A DNA stretch of 6,960 nucleotides, from the NCBI GenBank assembly GCA_027335545.1, contig DAHWHV010000455.1, positions 1 to 6,960 on the forward strand, given 5' to 3'. A model generated the notes under the pieces. It saw only the letters and a program-made list of their open reading frames with translations, did no database searches and was not told where the DNA came from. The position numbers and the translations under genes were made by a program. Of the stretch, positions 6,101-6,960 are shown piece by piece (position 1 is the stretch's first letter; each line of letters opens with the position of its first letter). This DNA is from Clostridia bacterium. Its GTDB lineage: Bacteria > Bacillota_E > RBS10-35 > JAJYVN01.

Positions 6101-6288
6101 GCTTGATCCGCAGTTCCGCGGACCGCGGGGTGGCGGTCGTGCTGGATCCGCGCCTCGCCACGGCCGAGTACGGCTCCGCCTTTCTGCGCTCCCTGCCCGG
6201 CCCCGAGGTCATCCAGGGGAGCGGCGAGGATGTCCTGGCCGGCCTGGCCGCGTGGTTGGGGGTCGAGGCGCCCCCGCGGAGGCCCTGA
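3196..6288 (+). CDS. dinG: DinG-family helicase fused to a DEDDh 3'-5' exonuclease
   Basis: This 1030-residue protein joins a DnaQ-like exonuclease to a superfamily 2 XPD/DinG helicase; both act on DNA in repair or replication. Exonuclease, about 55-215: FVAFDCETTG supplies D61 and E63, HNADFD supplies D145, and HDALAD supplies H199 and D204, a complete DEDDh set. A Gly/Ala/Pro linker (221-305) carries 12-residue repeats at 261-301. Helicase, about 315-1030: RPGQ (327-330), Walker A GTGTGKS (352-358, K357), THTVNLQEQL (380-389), four cysteines C418, C479, C484 and C490, DEAH (530-533), SATLT (769-773), FWEGVD (907-912) and QGFGRLIR (965-972). The last three cysteines are spaced C-x4-C-x5-C, exactly as in the Fe-S cluster of E. 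coli DinG, so an Fe-S helicase is inferred. It is about 100 residues longer than B. subtilis DinG, owing to the linker and a low-complexity N-terminus. GTG 3196 has the best ribosome binding site; ATG 3142 would add 18 residues. Substrate and direction are not readable here; characterised Fe-S relatives move 5' to 3'. Confidence 0.93.
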   Translation: MVGPGVERDSDEERHAPGGAVARSAGVATSGPAAGLGLAAAAATARPRPAADWPETFVAFDCETTGLDCRRDALLQLAAVRVGPEGEHSWSTLIDSGRPVGLQVVRLTGITPERLRGAPTAAEALDAFRGFVADLPLVAHNADFDLGFVTEGLRRARLRPLAAPVYDTLALARLLEPAAASHRLEELAQGRGIPLDRAHDALADARAAAGLFRAYLQDLASLDPLLLGTLAHILAAIPGPLAALVRRAAGDRRVPALVRRGGGAAAPDPRGGGGGAAAPDPRGGGGGAAAPDPRGGGGGAAAAAGDLAALLQPDSPLARRLRPFEVRPGQAAMLHAVAHALASDRHLLVEAGTGTGKSLAYLLPALAWAGGQRRRVVVATHTVNLQEQLVGKDLPLITESGALPGTVALVKGRSQYACLKLWEERLGQPGQEMEPGEAPFLARVASWLARTETGDRGELALYGEDEERFSALSADAVACTGRRCPHFEACFLYRARRAAERADVVVVNHALLFANLRSEVLPDYDYLICDEAHHLEDEASQHLGRVVGERAGERFFRLLERGGERTAGAGRPGGLLPLLRAQWGGGSLGLVPLAPSDRASKVSARLEEAATALSLARDAATACFDGLRAWVQARPRAYARAAVRFEPRPGAGEDPTWDALGAEGERWVLGLGDLAQALSGAAAAMEDDHDAAGGGERVAELQGLAAQASDLADSVRLCLRGAEGWVTWCEVAEARDGPGAVVLRACPIDPGEILARDLFGSKRSVILASATLTVRGSFDYLRGRLGLAQGEQARRTDEVSVESPFAFRRQALIGVPRNAPRPTGPDAARYAPTVAPWLLRLLLASRGHALVLCTSHRLLRELRALLQPALEAEGIACLAQGVDGSRTALTAALRRGDETVVLGSASFWEGVDVQGDALRCLVITQLPFWPPDAPLQQARQEAVAARGGNPFRELQLPAAVLRFKQGFGRLIRSSADRGVAVVLDPRLATAEYGSAFLRSLPGPEVIQGSGEDVLAGLAAWLGVEAPPRRP
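3976..4098 (+). repeat. 36-bp tandem repeat, 3.4 copies, encoding the exonuclease-helicase linker
   Basis: Copies lie at 3976-4011, 4012-4047 and 4048-4083, with a partial copy at 4084-4098. Copies two and three differ only in the last base (GGA or GGG for Gly); copy one has three further third-position changes, all silent. Each unit encodes GGGAAAPDPRGG, so the protein reads as a Gly-rich hinge broken by PDPR. Because 36 is a multiple of three, changes in copy number keep the frame and alter only linker length. The near identity of the DNA suggests recent expansion by slippage or unequal exchange. Confidence 0.95.
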
Positions 6289-6290
6289 GG

Positions 6291-6338
6291 CCGAGGGGGT
6301 CCGCCGCCGCGACGTGTCCGCGCCCGGACCGCCCTCGG
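6291..6338 (+). terminator. Hairpin immediately after the dinG stop
   Basis: CCGAGGGGGTCC (6291-6302) pairs with GGACC (6326-6330) and CCCTCGG (6332-6338), giving 12 pairs with one bulged G at 6331 and a 23-nt loop. It starts two bases after the stop codon. There is no T tract, so it is at best an atypical terminator or an mRNA 3'-end stabiliser. Confidence 0.35.
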
Positions 6339-6378
6339 AGCCCTCCTGGGTGGCGCGGGCCTCGCCCGCCTGGCAGCC

Positions 6379-6396
6379 CCCGCCAGCCCTGGCGGG
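6379..6396. other. Short GC hairpin downstream of dinG
   Basis: CCCGCCAG (6379-6386) and CTGGCGGG (6389-6396) are exact reverse complements separated by CC. In RNA a 7-bp stem with a 4-nt loop would form. It is the second of three hairpins in the gap after dinG. Confidence 0.3.
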
Positions 6397-6473
6397 CCTT
6401 CGGGATGGCACGGGCCCCGGTGGCGGGGGGCCGCCCGCCTTGCCGGAGCACTTCGCCCCGTGCCCTGGGCCTT

Positions 6474-6510
6474 CGGTCAGGCCCCCACCCTGGGGGTGGG
6501 GGCCTGACCG
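6474..6510. terminator. Perfect 17-bp stem-loop in the gap after dinG
   Basis: CGGTCAGGCCCCCACCC (6474-6490) and GGGTGGGGGCCTGACCG (6494-6510) are exact reverse complements around TGG. It is the strongest hairpin in the window and lies entirely between genes, 186 nt after the dinG stop and 55 nt before the next likely start. It could end transcription from either side, but no T tract follows on either strand. It might act as a T-less terminator in this GC-rich genome, or as a repeated extragenic palindrome. Confidence 0.5.
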
Positions 6511-6565
6511 CTTGGCGGCAGCAGCCAGCCCGTCCCTGGGGTCCCCTGGCGGCGCTGGCCCGGGC

Positions 6566-6960
6566 ATGTGGGTGCCCGTGGTCGGCATACCCTCGCCCGG
6601 GCGGGTGTGGGCCGCCCCCGGGGGGGTGCTGGTCGTGCGGGCCTTCTACTGGACGGTGCGTTCGCGCTACGGCCGCGAGTTCCGCCGGGCCGGGCGCCTA
6701 CGCAGCGCCGTGGTCGACGTGGGCATCGCCGCGGTGCTCGTCGTGGGCGGGCTGGGCCTCTCCCGCCTCGCGGGGGCCCCGCTGCCCTGGATCGGCGCCC
6801 CCGCCCAGGCCCGGCCCGCGCTCATGTCCGCGGCGGTCGGCGGTGCGCCGGCCGCGTCCGCAGCGGCTTCCCCGTGGTTCTGGGCGCTGGCCGCGGCCGA
6901 TCGGCTCAGGGCGGTCGCCGCCGCAGTGCCCCGAGACCTGGCCCGGGAGGCCGAGTCAGC
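6566..6960 (+). CDS. Unrecognised protein, probably membrane-anchored; C-terminus outside the window
   Basis: This frame stays open for 131 codons to the right edge and its third codon positions are G or C in about nine of ten codons, like the real genes nearby, so it is probably coding. I do not recognise the product. Numbered from the ATG at 6566, residues 25-46 (RAFYWTVRSRYGREFRRAG, then RLR) are strongly basic, and 48-66 form one clear hydrophobic segment (VVDVGIAAVLVVGGLGL), consistent with a membrane anchor with its basic side in the cytosol. Residues 71-105 are Ala/Pro-rich, and a tract with SPWFWALAAADRL follows. The start is uncertain: the ATG at 6566 has no good ribosome binding site, while GTG codons at 6626 and 6635 follow a G-rich run and could be used instead. 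It lies downstream of three hairpins, so it is probably a separate transcription unit from dinG. Confidence 0.5.
   Translation, partial: MWVPVVGIPSPGRVWAAPGGVLVVRAFYWTVRSRYGREFRRAGRLRSAVVDVGIAAVLVVGGLGLSRLAGAPLPWIGAPAQARPALMSAAVGGAPAASAAASPWFWALAAADRLRAVAAAVPRDLAREAES

Noticed and set aside
5629..6588. A 319-codon minus-strand frame across the end of dinG
   Set aside because: It is mostly antisense to the helicase motif VI region of dinG, and its translation is Gly/Pro/Arg/Gln-rich with no domain.

Overview
This is a very GC-rich chromosomal window, with third codon positions almost entirely G or C. The best taxonomic clue is the 3093-bp gene in the middle. It fuses a DnaQ-like proofreading-type exonuclease to a DinG helicase, an arrangement typical of Bacillota (B. 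subtilis and S. aureus DinG are built this way). Together with the base composition and the many GTG starts, this suggests a deep-branching, high-GC member of Bacillota of the Thermaerobacter, Symbiobacterium or Sulfobacillus kind. That placement is inference. I see no insertion sequence, CRISPR array, tRNA, rRNA or phage gene.

Layout. (a) 1-652, minus strand: a sugar phosphate isomerase/epimerase (TIM barrel), cut by the left edge. (b) 653-1085: a GC-rich gap with inverted repeats and no convincing gene. (c) 1086-1586, minus strand: a 166-residue multi-pass membrane protein with a strong ribosome binding site and three 13-bp direct repeats just upstream. (d) 1587-2179: an unusually long divergent intergenic region with several hairpins, forming the leader of purC. 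(e) 2180-3097, plus strand: purC, SAICAR synthase of the long, about 300-residue type. (f) 3196-6288, plus strand: an exonuclease-DinG helicase whose two halves are joined by a linker encoded by a 36-bp tandem repeat. (g) 6289-6565: a gap with three hairpins, the last a perfect 17-bp stem. (h) about 6566-6960, plus strand: the start of an unrecognised, probably membrane-anchored protein, cut by the right edge.

How the parts relate. purC and dinG lie in the same direction 98 bp apart and may share a transcript. purC stands apart from any other purine gene in this window, unlike the clustered pur operon of many Bacillota. The DinG is the most interesting protein: all DEDDh exonuclease residues, all helicase motifs and all four cysteines expected to bind an Fe-S cluster are present. 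It therefore looks like a complete nuclease-helicase, unlike the S. aureus protein, which is reported to have lost its Fe-S cluster and helicase activity. I found no clear evidence of a wholly new multi-gene system. The observations most worth following are the repeat-encoded linker with a diverged relative of its unit upstream of dinG, the complete nuclease-helicase, the 13-bp repeats, and the structured purC leader.
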